A stretch of DNA of 64,000 bases from Zelopaecilomyces penicillatus (Eukaryota; Ascomycota; Sordariomycetes; Hypocreales; Pseudodiploosporaceae). This document shows, piece after piece, positions 46,936-58,106 of the stretch. Every line of letters starts with the position of its first letter. The stretch's first letter is position 1. The stretch spans positions 992,001 through 1,056,000 of the forward strand of contig VCCP01000002.1 in assembly GCA_005765155.1 (NCBI GenBank), read 5' to 3'. The notes beneath the pieces were generated by a model that was given only the letters and a program-made list of their open reading frames with translations, ran no database searches and was not told the DNA's origin. Position numbers and translations under genes: made by a program.

Positions 46936-49900
46936 TTAATTGTTCACAAACCCACGAATACCCCTGAGCCCCGTGGTCCTCTTTTCTTTTTTGGGTTTAC
47001 TTGAGGAGCTGGCATCCTCTTTTGGCTTGTCTTTGCTTTCTCTACGAATTCGGCTTTGAAGGCCGCCTGTTTTGAGAGTCATTAGTCAGCATTAAATCGA
47101 CATAAAAGCATACCTCGATGGCCCCAGTCAAAGGATATAACTTACTGCTGAAATACCGCTGGTCGGGACTCATTGATAGAGCCCCTGGACCAGACCCTTC
47201 CACTCCGGAGGGACTCGCAGATCGCTGAGACTGCAGAGCCGCCGAAATGGGAGGCACTGGATTTGCGCCTAATGGAGGTGTGACATTGAACGACGTTGCC
47301 TCATGCCCTTCTGATAGCACTCGGTGTGATTTCGCCTTCATCAGCACTGGGCTGCCCGACAGAGCAGGATTTTCGCTGTTGCCTTCGATCGTCATGCTAT
47401 GCTCTGAACGGTGATGCGGCGGTGACGCTTCTGACTGCATGTCTAGTAGTGATGACTGCAGAACCGTGTACTTGCGCATCAAAAGTCCATACTGTTTCTG
47501 CAGCTCTGCCTGCTTCGCTCGGCTTGCTGCGAGAGCACTTTCCACCATGATATTCGTCTTCACACCGGGTCGACCATGCTCCTCTTGAGCTTCTGAAAGC
47601 TGCTCCTGAAGCGCTTCCACCTGAGACTGGAACAAATTCCTCGTCCGTTGCACCTCAACTTCTTGAGCGGTCAGTCTCATGCGCAGACCTTCCATCTGGC
47701 TTGCTGCTTCAACTGCCGAGTTGACAGCTGTCTGTCTTTCCACCTCCCTCGCCTGGTAATCTCTTTCCGAAATAGTAAGTCGTTCCACTTCTGCTCTGAG
47801 TCTGTCAATTTCAGCACCGTGGATCTCAATTGATTGCATATTTTGTCTCGCGTTGAGCTCCTTCACTTCTGCATCACATACTAGCTTGACCAGCTTATCA
47901 TTTTCTCGTCGTGACTCTTCAAGCTCTCTTCGAATCGTTTCGAATTCTGCGTGTGTCTTCTTAGACTCGTCGCGTAAATTCTTCAATTTGTTTGAAAGGT
48001 CGGCCTCCCACTTCTTGGCCAACGCACGACTTTTCTCTGACTCTTTGCGGACCTTTACCTCGCCCATTTTGGCCTCCTCGTACCGGTTCTTGAGGCTACG
48101 GTTCATGAGTATCAGGTTCTGCGTTTCGGCCTCCGTGGCAGCCTCAGACATTTGCCTGCGCCGCAAATCTCCAATGTGCGCCATATGCTGTTGCTTAAGA
48201 TATCTCTCAAAGCTGAGATCGTTCTGGAGCAGCAAGATTTGTCGCTGTAAATGAGCAGCGGGTGAGGCACCCTCGGCCATCGACGCCGCTGGTGAGGTAG
48301 CGTGTGGTAGTGGAGGCATTGATTGATGTCCCATGTGTCGATCAGTCACAGATTCTTGGTGACTCAAAGCGAGGGATGGCACACTCTCATTCGCCAGTGA
48401 CTGATTAAGACTAGATTTTATGGCCTTGTTCGACTTGATCATGTCTTGTAACTGCGTATGTGACGAGTTCTGGGGGAGTTGAGCTTGCAATGTTGGGCTT
48501 TCGATACCATACTCTCTGACCCGTACCTCACTCGAGTCCCTATTCGAAGGCAGACTCGATTGAGAACCGTGGCGCATCATGGTAGAAGGAGCATGGCCGC
48601 TGGATATTGAATCTGCACTTGAAAAGTGAGTGTTGCGCCAGCTGTTTACCTTGCTCAGTGAGCCACTTAGAAAAGCCGGATCCGACTTGACTCTGTCTGA
48701 TTCCTCAATCATCGCTGGTGCGGTTGCGATGGGAATGGATGGTAAATCTGGACCAGCAAGAATTTGGGTTTCCGGAGACAGATAAAGGCTCATGCACTCA
48801 GCCACGACCTCAGCAGCCTCACTCTTTATCCATCGACTGAAATCCGTCTTCTCTGAGTCAATTGTCAGTGTGTAGAAATTGGGGTGTAAGAGATGATGGC
48901 GTCGGAAACGTTCAGATCGATGCCGTATTTCTGTTGGCTGAACCTCAATCTCGTCTGGATTTGACGCTTTGGCATGGCGCATATATCTCTGTGGTTTGCG
49001 AGTATAGTCCATGAAGTTGATGGGATACAAGCCGTATAAAATCGTGTAGTAATTTGGCAGATGAGATATAGACAACTCATCTGCCTCAGGGTCAAACACA
49101 CAAATGTCCCAGCGGCTAGTCTGATCAGAGTCATGGGAAGCGGGTACTAGCGACCTTTCACAATCCCAGAAAAGCAACCGTGCGTAGATGTTGAACAGTG
49201 TTGGGAGATGAGGCACAAGAGAGCTCGGCATGTGTGGTAATAGCATAATCAAGGCAGTCAAAGCGGCAGATATAACGGTAGTCGATGTATCTTGCTGCAG
49301 GCACCTCAGGAGATTGAGAAACAATGGAGTATGCATAATTTGGTGTAGGTGGGGAGGCTGGCTTTGAATGAAGTCGCAGAAGAATCTCAGGGTGAATTTC
49401 CTGTACTGTTTCCGCACAAAGTACCTGTCCAACGATGCGAAGAAAGCCTGGTGCTCACGTTAGTCATACTTATGGCCAAAGTCTAGAATACAACCATCAT
49501 GTAGATGGGAGGAAATGACGGAACATACCTGGGGTCTCTTCTTGCCGAAGTTACATAACGCGTCCCGCAGCATCCTCTCGTTGTATTCAAGGGCTGTGTT
49601 GCCTTCACTATAAGCAGGATAGTACTTATCCATCCATTCCGCGAGCAGTCGGTCAATGATGGGGTTTGGGGCGCCATCAGCGTCGGAAGTATCTTGATAT
49701 TCATCGGCAAGTGTGACAGTATCCATCAAGCCAGCCATTGTCTCATTGACGAAGTTTTTGTCGACGGAATTGTTATCAAACATATTTCTGCAGGAATCAA
49801 ACCAGACCAAGATGCGTTCTGGGGTCTGTAGAACAGGAAGGAGTCGACGCAAGATGCCTAACCATGCTCCAAACGTAGTGGGATTCCCGCGTACATGTTT

Positions 49901-50210
49901 GTCGAAGATGAGAATGAGTTCCTCCTGCAGGCGATCTGACGATGTTTCGTCGTATTTCTGGTGCCTGCGCAGGTAGGCAGCGATGGTTTCAACGAGATCG
50001 TCGGGAAGGGGCAAGACTGGCTCGAGGATGAAGGCATTGATGGCCTTGGAAAGCTCTTTGAGTGACCTGCCATTCGAGATTCAGGTTAGTTAGAGTGATG
50101 TAGCCGTGCAGAGAAAAGGGAAATACGAGCTTAGGCAGACCAAAGCAAGGAGACTTGATGGATGAAGTTCCTGTTAGGAGAGGGGCGTTTGCTTACGTCG
50201 AGGAAGCCAT
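46936..50210 (-). CDS. TSC1: Hamartin/TSC1-family protein
   Basis: Partner of TSC2 (tuberin) in the GAP complex that restrains Rheb/TORC1. Four exons: 50197-50210 (14 nt), 49529-50066, 47146-49447 and 46936-47066, giving 994 aa; introns 130, 81 and 79 nt. The N-terminal half is helical with the family block CDFIQSQPPHLHQIMHTPLF and WDICVFDPEADELSISHLPN. A Ser-rich disordered middle (about 440-560) precedes a long coiled coil (about 580-830; REVERQTAVNSAVEAASQME and neighbours). The last exon, after donor GTAAGT and branch CTGAC, adds a basic tail ending TTGLRGIRGFVNN. Reading through the third exon instead gives a short unrelated tail. The first exon contributes only MASST-type residues. Confidence 0.85.
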
Positions 50211-51309
50211 CTTGGGGCTGCGACAGCCTCATGTGAAGTCGCTGCCCAACGCGACTCGTCCGACACCTCTCGACAGGTTGATGTGAACACGAATGACGTT
50301 ACTGTATATTGGCCCGTTTCCGCAACGCGTCGGTGCGTTGGAGCGATGGAGCGATGGGCGTCGATGCCGGGGGCCAGATGTAGAACAAGCTTTTTGTTTG
50401 GAGGTTGAGTCTAGGTTGTGTGGGTTTTCGTTTCAGTAACCATTTGCAGCCTTGGTGGAATGGGGCCTGGGCTGACAAAGTAGGTAGTGGGTACCTCTCT
50501 GACGCAATCTCGATCGGTGACGAAGCAGGTCCCGAGAACCTCCACTTCGACGGTACTCGTAGCGGTCCTCCACTGTCCCACAGGGGCCCCGCTTGACCCG
50601 CTAGACCCGCTGTAGCTCCTATTACCCCGCAATCCAAGCCGCCCGCAGGACCCCACAGCAGCCGGCCCCGGCCTCGCTAGAGGCCTGGAGCACCACTGCT
50701 GTCTCAATAGTAGAGTAGCCTTGTTTGCCACTCAACCACTGCTAACCCCAACAGCTTAACAGAAGCAACCTATTATACAGCCTGTGTTTTGTACTGTCTG
50801 AGCTAGTAAACTGATGTGCTGAGACGCGGTATCGAATGATGGGCGATGGGTCTCCACTGTGTGTGGTCACTGGTGCAGGACAACTGAGTACTGTACGTAA
50901 CGAGCAGGCCACCAGGAACGTCACTGCCCAGCATCGTGCCCCCAAGAGCGCCAGCTGGCCCTTTCGTTCTGGTCTATGTGAGCTCTGATTGCCTGGTTGC
51001 CTGGGTGTTTGTAGAGCTGCCCTGAGGCAACGTCTCACAAGTCAATTGCTCCGTCATCGCGTGATCTGCTGCCCTCCCCTCCTCCCCTCCTCTCCTCTCC
51101 CCGCCTTCTCCCAATCCCCTTTATTAGACCCCTCCTTCTCCTCCTCCTCCGGCATTTCTTGTTCAATTCATATTCTTCCATCTCATCCCACAAAGCTCAC
51201 GGCAGCCTTCACTTACACTCTTCCTCTTCTTTACCGTTCTCAGTGCAGAATTGACATCAAATTCAACCTCCTGATCAACTCTCCCACCATCTCCCACATT
51301 CTACCCATC
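50211..51309. promoter_or_regulatory. Shared region between divergent TSC1 and DJ-1-like genes
   Basis: No gene supported. The right 250 bases are strongly pyrimidine-rich (51065-51150, CTCC/TCC runs), a likely leader of the DJ-1-like gene. TSC1 promoter elements must lie in the left part. Confidence 0.5.
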
Positions 51310-52346
51310 ATGGCTGCACACAAGACCTCTGCCGTGGGCGATGAGCCCATTGACGTGCTATTTGCCCTCCACCCCAAGTTCGACTTGCTCGACTTTGCAG
51401 GGCCCATGGAAGTTTTCACCACCGCTTTACACGACCCCAAGGACGAAAGTGAGTGGCTTTAGATGCCTCCTCAACCCTTGCCACGTGTTGTTGTGATACA
51501 CTCTTACTGACATATACCTCCCCGCTTTTCGTCTACCAGCCAGCAAAGCCTTTGAAGCTACCATTGCGGGCTCCGAAGCCCAGATTTTGTCCGCACAGGG
51601 TGCCATGATTGGCTCCCAGATCACCTTCAAGGAAGCTCACGAGCGCCTGGAGGAGTTCGACATCCTTGTCGTTGTCGGCGGCAATTCGGCCGAGGTCCTC
51701 GAAAAGGAGCTCCAGCCTATCGGTCTCATTTCAGATTTCTCAGAGCTCCAGAAGAAAGATCCCGCCAGAGAGCGAACTATTCTATCCATCTGTACCGGCT
51801 CACTGTTCCTTGCCAAGGAAGGCATCCTGGCTGGCCTCTCAGCCACAACCCATCCCGACTACATAACCCAGTTTGAGAACCTCTGCAGCGATGCTGCTAC
51901 CCGGAACTTGAACGAGCGAACCGATGTTATCGAAGACGCACGATATGTGGTCAACAATCTTCGATTTGACCTTGGTGATGAGGACGAGAACCCATACATT
52001 CGCCGCAAGTCTGATGCTGGACGTCGGCCTTCCAATGCCCGGTACGTATCCCTGCATCATCTACCAACTTTGGTTACATTGGATCAAATTGCTGACTACA
52101 TGGAATCACAGAAAGGGAAGTATCTCCTACAAGGGATCTAGTTCACGTCGTGAGTCGATAGCCCGCCGCGCAGCGATGCGCCTAGGTGGGCTTCGGGTCG
52201 TTACGGCGGGTGGAGTAAGCGCTGGCGTGGATGCAGCTTTGTATCTCGTCAGCGCTCTCGTTGATGATGCTTGTGCTACGGAGGTTGCCAGAACTATCCA
52301 GTGGACTTGGAACAAGGGTGTTGTTGTTGACGGACTTGACGTTTAA
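51310..52346 (+). CDS. DJ-1/PfpI family protein (class I amidotransferase-like fold)
   Basis: Three exons: 51310-51448, 51540-52041 and 52112-52346, giving 291 aa; introns 91 nt (GTGAGT...CTACCAG) and 70 nt (GTACGT, branch CTGAC, ACAG). Landmarks: VLFALHPKFDLLDFAGPMEV near the start, the GG loop DILVVVGGNSAEV, the nucleophile elbow SICTGSLFLAKEGILAG (Cys131) and ATTHPDYI (His). The C-terminal block RVVTAGGVSAGVDAALYLVS is typical of the transcriptional-regulator-like and isonitrile-hydratase-like branch. A charged loop rich in Asp/Glu/Arg sits between them. The substrate is unknown; this family includes hydratases, glyoxalases and non-enzymatic members. Confidence 0.88.
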
Positions 52347-53448
52347 GTCTGTATCGCATAGCGAGCCAGCGAGGCCAATTGATGTTTGGCCGTGTAGCAT
52401 GTTTGAAATCATGAGAAGAAACTGTAAAATGACACGAAATGAAATAAAACAAATTCTACTTATTTTTTTACTTTTATTTTTAAAAAACCAAAAAAACATC
52501 ATACACATTTGTCAATATTCGTAGTATATCCAGATGTGCTCCCTACTCTGTCGGTGAGGGGGTGGAATACTCAGTATATACCTGTACTACTAAGGTGCCT
52601 TCTCTACGTCGTACGCTGTTCTGAGGGTTGCAGCTTGTAGACAGAGCGGCTGCAAGACAGCGAGCTAGAGCTGCAGTTATGGGGTAACAATTGGGGCTTG
52701 TGACCGAAATGCCACTAGATTGGATGAGCTCGGCAGATGCTGTAAGAGATTGAAGGGGCCGTACAAAGCCGTTTGCACAGCCAGTAGACATGTTAGTTGC
52801 GGGCTCTCGGCAAGATCGCGACGCGCCCGAAGCTTTTCAATACGCGTCCCAGTAGCAAAGCTGGCGCTGGCGCTGGCGAGAAAGACAACGCGGTACCCAC
52901 TTTAGAGAAGGTACCAGTTGTAAAGTGCCTTCTCACAGGTACCTGTGCTAAGGTATCCAGGTACTACGTAAGTAGCAGGCAATCACACCGGGCCTTGCTC
53001 ATGCACACGGACGCCATCAAATGACATCCCCGGTACCTGCTGGGTACTCCCCACTAGAGCCGCAAGTTACAGTGGGCTTTCTTAATTTTTTCATTTGCCT
53101 CCATGGCCTGTGTGCGGCTGCCCCTTGCGACAAACCATCAAGTTGTTCCTGTCCTTGCCTAACCCATACTTGTACCTTGCACTGCAGTTACTAAAGTACG
53201 CCCTGCTATTTTGTCCAGGAGAAATTGACTGTTAGTCTCAGCACACCACCAGCTTTTCCTCCTCTCCGTCCATCAGCCTGTTCCATCACATAACAAGTGG
53301 CCATCTTCTACGTTACGCCAACTTTGCGAGTCTCTAGTTTGTCGTCCCTGACATTCGCTTTTATCGATCGCCGCAGCAATAGAGAGAAGCCTTTGGATCT
53401 GCTCATGCGCAAGACGCTCCCGGGTTGGGCCAACCACCACCTTGCACA
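52347..53448. other. 3' end of DJ-1-like gene and upstream region of the SAP/RRM gene
   Basis: No gene seen in 1.1 kb. Around 52890-53050 the GGTAC/GTACC motif recurs (GGTACCAG, AGGTACCTG, CCGGTACCTG), including a perfect 14-bp palindrome at 52934-52947 (CACAGGTACCTGTG). These look like dispersed regulatory or low-complexity sequence. Confidence 0.45.
52934..52947. repeat. 14-bp perfect palindrome in a GGTAC-rich patch
   Basis: CACAGGTACCTGTG, centred on a KpnI-type hexamer, within about 150 bases that contain several further GGTAC copies. Confidence 0.85.
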
Positions 53449-55440
53449 ATGGCGGACTGGGCCAAGCTCAAGGTCGTTGACCTCAAGGCCGAACTGAAGC
53501 GCCGTGGCCTGCCGCAGTATGGTCTGAAGGGAGAGCTGATTGCGCGACTTGAGGTTGCCGACGATGACGACGAGACTGATCAGCCTGCCGAAGAGGAGCA
53601 GGAACAGCAACCAGAACCAGAACCAGAATTAGAACTAGAAACAGAGGCAGAAGCAGACGAAGCGGAGAGCGATACTGAGCAGAAGAAGGACGAGGAGCCG
53701 GGAACGCCAGCATCAGCGACAATTTCGGCAGCTGGGACTGATAACCCTGCACAGGAGGCTACCATATCAGGGCACAACGATTTAAGGGAGGATATCATCG
53801 AAGTCCCTATTGGGACAGTAGAAATGTCCACCGCGGTTGATGCAAATTGTGTCGCAGTCTCTACACCCATCGAAACAATCGAATCTGTGACAGAAGATGC
53901 CCAACTCCCAGATGCGCCTTTGAGCTATCACGATGACGACACCAGCGAAGCGCCGATAGCGCCATCGAGCGCCGGAGTGAACACTTTGATGGAGGAACAG
54001 CTCCCTGAATCTGTTCAGACAAATGAAGTCTCCGCAGTCGAGGCCACCTTGACCAGCGACCTGCCATTTGATTCAGTTGCAGGGACGCAAAAGCGCAAAC
54101 GAAGGTCCGCCACTCCACAGCCGAGTGAGGAGGAAGTTGCTAGAAAGCGGCTGCGCGCCGATGATGTTGAGGTTGCGGCGGATGAAAGTGCAATTGCGCC
54201 AGCTGCGCACATTGCGGAGACGGCTGCCCACAGTGCCGTGAACTCTACGCCAGAGGCAAATCAAACACAACACACAGAAGCTCCGTTTGCAGCTTCTGCC
54301 TCCGCTCCACTACCTGCAGCTTCCACCTCCAACCCAACAGCTTTGCAGGGAATTGAGTCCACAGATAATCAAGCTTTGCCGCAAGATATGGATTACGAGC
54401 GGGATGTGGCACCGGCAATTCACCCTGCCACTTCGGCCTTGTACATTGGCAACCTTATGCGACCGCTGCGGCCAAACGATATCCAAGCTTATCTAGCCGA
54501 ACTCGCCTCCTCGTCAACCTCTGACGACCAACATGAGGATATCATTGTTAGATTCTATCTAGATCAGATTCGAACTCACGCATTTGTCATTTTCAAGTCC
54601 GTCTCTGCTGCATCCAAGACGCGCACAGCACTCCATGATCGTGTTTGGCCCAACGAAAGCAACCGTAAAGCTTTGTTGGTAGATTTTGTCCCTCCAGAAA
54701 AGGTTTCCACATGGATAGAGATGGAGGAGTCCAGCAGCAGTGGAAGATCTGGATCTAGGTGGGAAGTGGTGTACCAGCAGGGTCCTGACGGGATCGAAGC
54801 TCACTTGGAATCGGGTTCTGTGTCCAGCGCAAAAGCTGGACCTCCACCTGGAGGCAAACCCTTGCCTAACAACCGAGCGGTTCTCAGTACTGGCGGGATC
54901 GGCTCTACGAATTCTATCCCTCTTGGCCCTCGAGGCCATCGTGACCAGCCTGCGCCTCCAACTGGGCCGAGAGCAGATCGCCCAGGCCCAGGACCTACCC
55001 CAAGATACGGCTCTAGTGCTCTTGACAAAGTATCCGAGAAGACTAAAGCTAAGCCCGTCATTTACTATCAGCTTGTGTCTGAAGACCTTGCCCGCAGACG
55101 CATCAGCAGCATGCGCTCATTCTACAGTCGCGACCCTCCGCGCGATCTAGGTCGTGATATCAACCGTTACTCCTTTGAGGAAGGCGACTCCTTTGTCGAC
55201 CGGGGCAAGGAGGTGTTTGAAGGCATCAGACCCCCTCATCGGGAGCGCGCGAAGGACCGAGACCGTCATGGAGGTGGACGTGGCGGCTTTGGAGGCCGGC
55301 CTGGTCGGCGTGGCCCGCCGTCGTTTCGACCTAGGAGTGATAGGTACCTCCCTGGATTTAGCGGCGGCGGTGGAAGCCGCGATGACCGCTCATCGCGACA
55401 TAATGATGACCGGAACAGAAGTTATAGAGACCGCCGCTAA
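53449..55440 (+). CDS. Acinus-like SAP and RRM domain protein
   Basis: Intronless, 663 aa. The SAP DNA/RNA-binding motif lies at residues 7-42 (KVVDLKAELKRRGLPQYGLK). An acidic Glu/Pro run follows (PEPEPELELETEAEADEAES), then a long disordered region with an NLS-like QKRKRRSATPQP. An RRM lies at about 325-430 (TSALYIGNLMRPLRPNDIQA; HAFVIFKSVSAASKTR). Near 535-560 is the RNPS1/SAP18-binding type motif KAKPVIYYQLVSEDLARRRI. The tail is Arg/Gly/Asp-rich (GGRGGFGGRPGRRG). This order (SAP, RRM, RSB motif) is that of Acinus, a splicing-linked ASAP complex component. The ATG at 53449 follows a likely leader; the SAP motif starts immediately after it. Confidence 0.85.
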   Translation: MADWAKLKVVDLKAELKRRGLPQYGLKGELIARLEVADDDDETDQPAEEEQEQQPEPEPELELETEAEADEAESDTEQKKDEEPGTPASATISAAGTDNPAQEATISGHNDLREDIIEVPIGTVEMSTAVDANCVAVSTPIETIESVTEDAQLPDAPLSYHDDDTSEAPIAPSSAGVNTLMEEQLPESVQTNEVSAVEATLTSDLPFDSVAGTQKRKRRSATPQPSEEEVARKRLRADDVEVAADESAIAPAAHIAETAAHSAVNSTPEANQTQHTEAPFAASASAPLPAASTSNPTALQGIESTDNQALPQDMDYERDVAPAIHPATSALYIGNLMRPLRPNDIQAYLAELASSSTSDDQHEDIIVRFYLDQIRTHAFVIFKSVSAASKTRTALHDRVWPNESNRKALLVDFVPPEKVSTWIEMEESSSSGRSGSRWEVVYQQGPDGIEAHLESGSVSSAKAGPPPGGKPLPNNRAVLSTGGIGSTNSIPLGPRGHRDQPAPPTGPRADRPGPGPTPRYGSSALDKVSEKTKAKPVIYYQLVSEDLARRRISSMRSFYSRDPPRDLGRDINRYSFEEGDSFVDRGKEVFEGIRPPHRERAKDRDRHGGGRGGFGGRPGRRGPPSFRPRSDRYLPGFSGGGGSRDDRSSRHNDDRNRSYRDRR

Positions 55441-56140
55441 GAGCAAAGCACCACCACCATCCTACACACAACACAATATGTAGCATACAACTGATCCCCT
55501 GTGTTCCAGATGGATGGCGCACAACAGAAACAGAAAGGGGGCTGATCGGTCTGATGACCTTGGGTCCCTTAAAATTCGGCATCTAGGACCCTTCGAACTA
55601 TTTTGTACTTTTTATCCATTGGCGTTAAACAGGCTGGGGGCAAATAGGCTGGTCAGGGAGGAGCCGTTGGACTCGGTTATGATAAAAAATTTGGTGCGCA
55701 ACATCTCAACATCATTTACCTATTAAACGAATGGAACAGTGCCGGCCAAGAGGGGGCACTTGTGTGTGTGTAGCTATTGGAAGTCAACAAGTGATGGGAA
55801 GGGAATAATGAAGGGTAAGAGGGGAAAGGAGTCTACAATAGCTACCTGATTACATGGTGATGTGATGTGCACATTTGACAAACACAAGTTGCTTTTAATT
55901 TGCCATCAACGGTTTCTGTGCAAATAGTGATTCATCAACTTGAAATTTGATAATTAAATTGCGGACTAGAATTCCATGCAATGACTGAACTATCTCAATT
56001 TTGCACGGCATGGTTATGAGAAACCTTTTCCTTCCTATAAACATAGCTCTACCTTCCCCCAAACCCTATATTCAAGTAGACGCCTAGTTGAAAACAACAA
56101 CATATACTATTTCTCTTTTATTCGATCATGTCGGGTATTT
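55441..56140. other. Convergent 3' region (Acinus-like gene and CPA1)
   Basis: No gene seen. AT-rich stretches near 55680-55730 and 55900-56120 probably hold polyadenylation signals of both genes. Confidence 0.5.
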
Positions 56141-57659
56141 TTAGGCAGAGCTGGCAAGCGATGAAGGCTCAACACCGACTCGCTCTTTGCTGAGAACGTC
56201 CAATACAAATTGGCTGGGTCGGTTGTCCTTGTATGTAGCTTGCGAGTGTTTGGCCAACTTGACACTCTCAACGTACTTATCGAACAGGAAAGAGCTGTCC
56301 ATGGGACCACCCTTGGCTTCAGGGTGAAACTGGGTGGAAAAGATGGGGCGAGTCTTGTGCATCATGCCTGGTTTTTAGTGATTAGCAAATCATGTTCATA
56401 CTCTTGTTATTTGAAAAGAAGAAAAATTGGCTTACCCTCATTGCTACCGTCATTCAGGTTGACAAAGTACTCCTTGAAATCGCTAGGTAATGTACTAGAG
56501 TCAACAGCATATCCGTGGTTCTGGCTGGTAATATGGCATTGGCCAGTGGTGAGGTCCAGCGCAGGGATGTTATGTGCTCGGTTGCCGTACTTCATTTTCA
56601 GAGTTCGGGCACCGACAGCCATAGCCAAAAGTTGGTGACCCAGACAAATACCCATGATAGGAATGGTTGAGGTCTCCATCAGGCGGGCGAGGTTGTATAC
56701 AGTCTCCTGGCAATGGGTCGGGTCACCGGGGCCGTTGGAGATGAAGACACCGTCAAAGTGCTGGGCAACTTTATGGATCGGGTAGTTGTAAGGGAAGACG
56801 GTGATGGAAGCACCACGGCTGACCAAGCTTCGCAGGATATTCTCCTTCACACCGCAGTCGATCAAGGCAACATGGAGGTCGGCGCCAGGAGACTCAACCA
56901 CGAAGGGAGCTTTGGTGCTCACACGCTTGACGAGGTTGATCTGGCCTGGATCAACGAAGCTCTCATCCTCGTCGGCATCATACTCGTCGCCAATGGAGAT
57001 CCTAGCAAGCGAAGAACCTTCCTCTCGGAGATGAGTGACAATGGCCCGGGTGTCAACTCCAGATATAGCAGGTACACCCTCCCGAGCGCACCACTCTCCC
57101 AAACTTTCAACTGCAGTCCAATGGCTGTAATTGAGCGCGACATCGGACACCACGACACCAGCGCACTGAATATGAGGAGACTCAAAGTATTTGAGGAGAT
57201 TAAACTGGTCTCGCTCACTAGATGGAACGCCGTAGTTGCCAATGAGCGGTTGTGTGAAGACGAGAATCTGTCCGCGATACGACGGGTCGGTCATAGACTC
57301 GGGGTAGCCAACAAGCGAGGTTGTGAAGACAGCTTCACCGGATATGTTAGCATTGGCACCAAAGGCTTTACCTTGGAAGACAGGGCCATCCTGTGTGCGT
57401 CACTGGTCAGATATTGGTTCTATAAAATGAAAGGTATGAAGAAGTAAGCATCGTTAGGAAGTCTTACTCTAATGGTGAAGGTGGCAGGCAAAGACGCAAC
57501 CGGCTCGGTAGCTCGGGTTGTCTGCAAAGGCATAGTCCTGCCCTTGCTCCCAAGAGACTGGCCGGACAGAAACCGAACCTGGAAGGCGATCCGACCTGAT
57601 GCCCTAGTCATGGGCTTGCCCGCAGGCTTGGTGAGGTTGACTGCGAGTCGGGAAAACAT
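56141..57659 (-). CDS. CPA1: Carbamoyl-phosphate synthase, arginine-specific small (glutaminase) subunit
   Basis: Glutaminase subunit that feeds ammonia to the large subunit for arginine synthesis, in mitochondria in filamentous ascomycetes (Neurospora arg-2). Exons 57468-57659, 56436-57390 and 56141-56367, giving 457 aa; introns 77 and 68 nt. Residues 1-35 are basic and Ser-rich (MFSRLAVNLTKPAGKPMTRA), a mitochondrial presequence. The first exon joins to DGPVFQGKAFGANANISGEA. The class I glutaminase domain has the nucleophile elbow PIMGICLGHQLL with Cys313, and His397/Glu399 in STQFHPEAKGG. Upstream in the same leader is the attenuator-peptide uORF, whose stop lies 63 nt before this start, so arginine-dependent translational control is expected. 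Confidence 0.96.
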
Positions 57660-57722
57660 GGCAGCGGTATAGGGAAGAATTAAGATGATGAGGGGATGTC
57701 TAAGTTCTGTGGAGAGGCTTCT

Positions 57723-58106
57723 TTAGGAAGAGAGGGACCTCCACAAATGGTCTGTGTTGGCAGGGGTTAGTCCATGTCTTTGGCAGCAATTAGGAAGCGG
57801 TGAGTCAGGTAACTCGACCACGGCCACGGCGGAAAGGTACGAACCAGAGAGATAATCCTGTGCGGCGATGATATGTTAATATTGACACAATGCATTGAGG
57901 AAAAAAAGCGAGGATTGAGAGAGCCTTGACACTGCCCGCGGGGTCTGTTGGGATAATGTGCGAGTGGCAGAGTAGGGGGCGTGTTGTCTGCGCCGTCTCT
58001 TGAAGGTCTCTCTCTCCCTCGCCGTGGCCGCTGGAGCTTGGCCAGGAAGAGGCGGGTATCGACATGGACATACCTGAGAAGTGAAGACTGACGGGTGCCC
58101 GTTCAT
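57723..58106 (-). CDS. Arginine attenuator peptide uORF (24 codons, three exons)
   Basis: Spliced leader peptide of the CPA1/arg-2 mRNA. Exons 58074-58106 (33 nt), 57845-57857 (13 nt) and 57723-57751 (29 nt); introns 216 nt (GTATGT...CGCACAG) and 93 nt (GTTCGT...ACACAG). It encodes 24 residues beginning MNGHPSVFTSQ, then DYLS from the micro-exon, then DHLWRS. It keeps Asp12 and Trp19, known from Neurospora work to matter for stalling. In Neurospora and yeast the peptide stalls the ribosome at its stop codon when arginine is high, lowering translation and destabilising the mRNA. A frame that ignores the introns diverges after residue 11. Only the last few residues and position 4 appear to differ from the Neurospora peptide as I recall it. 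Confidence 0.93.
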
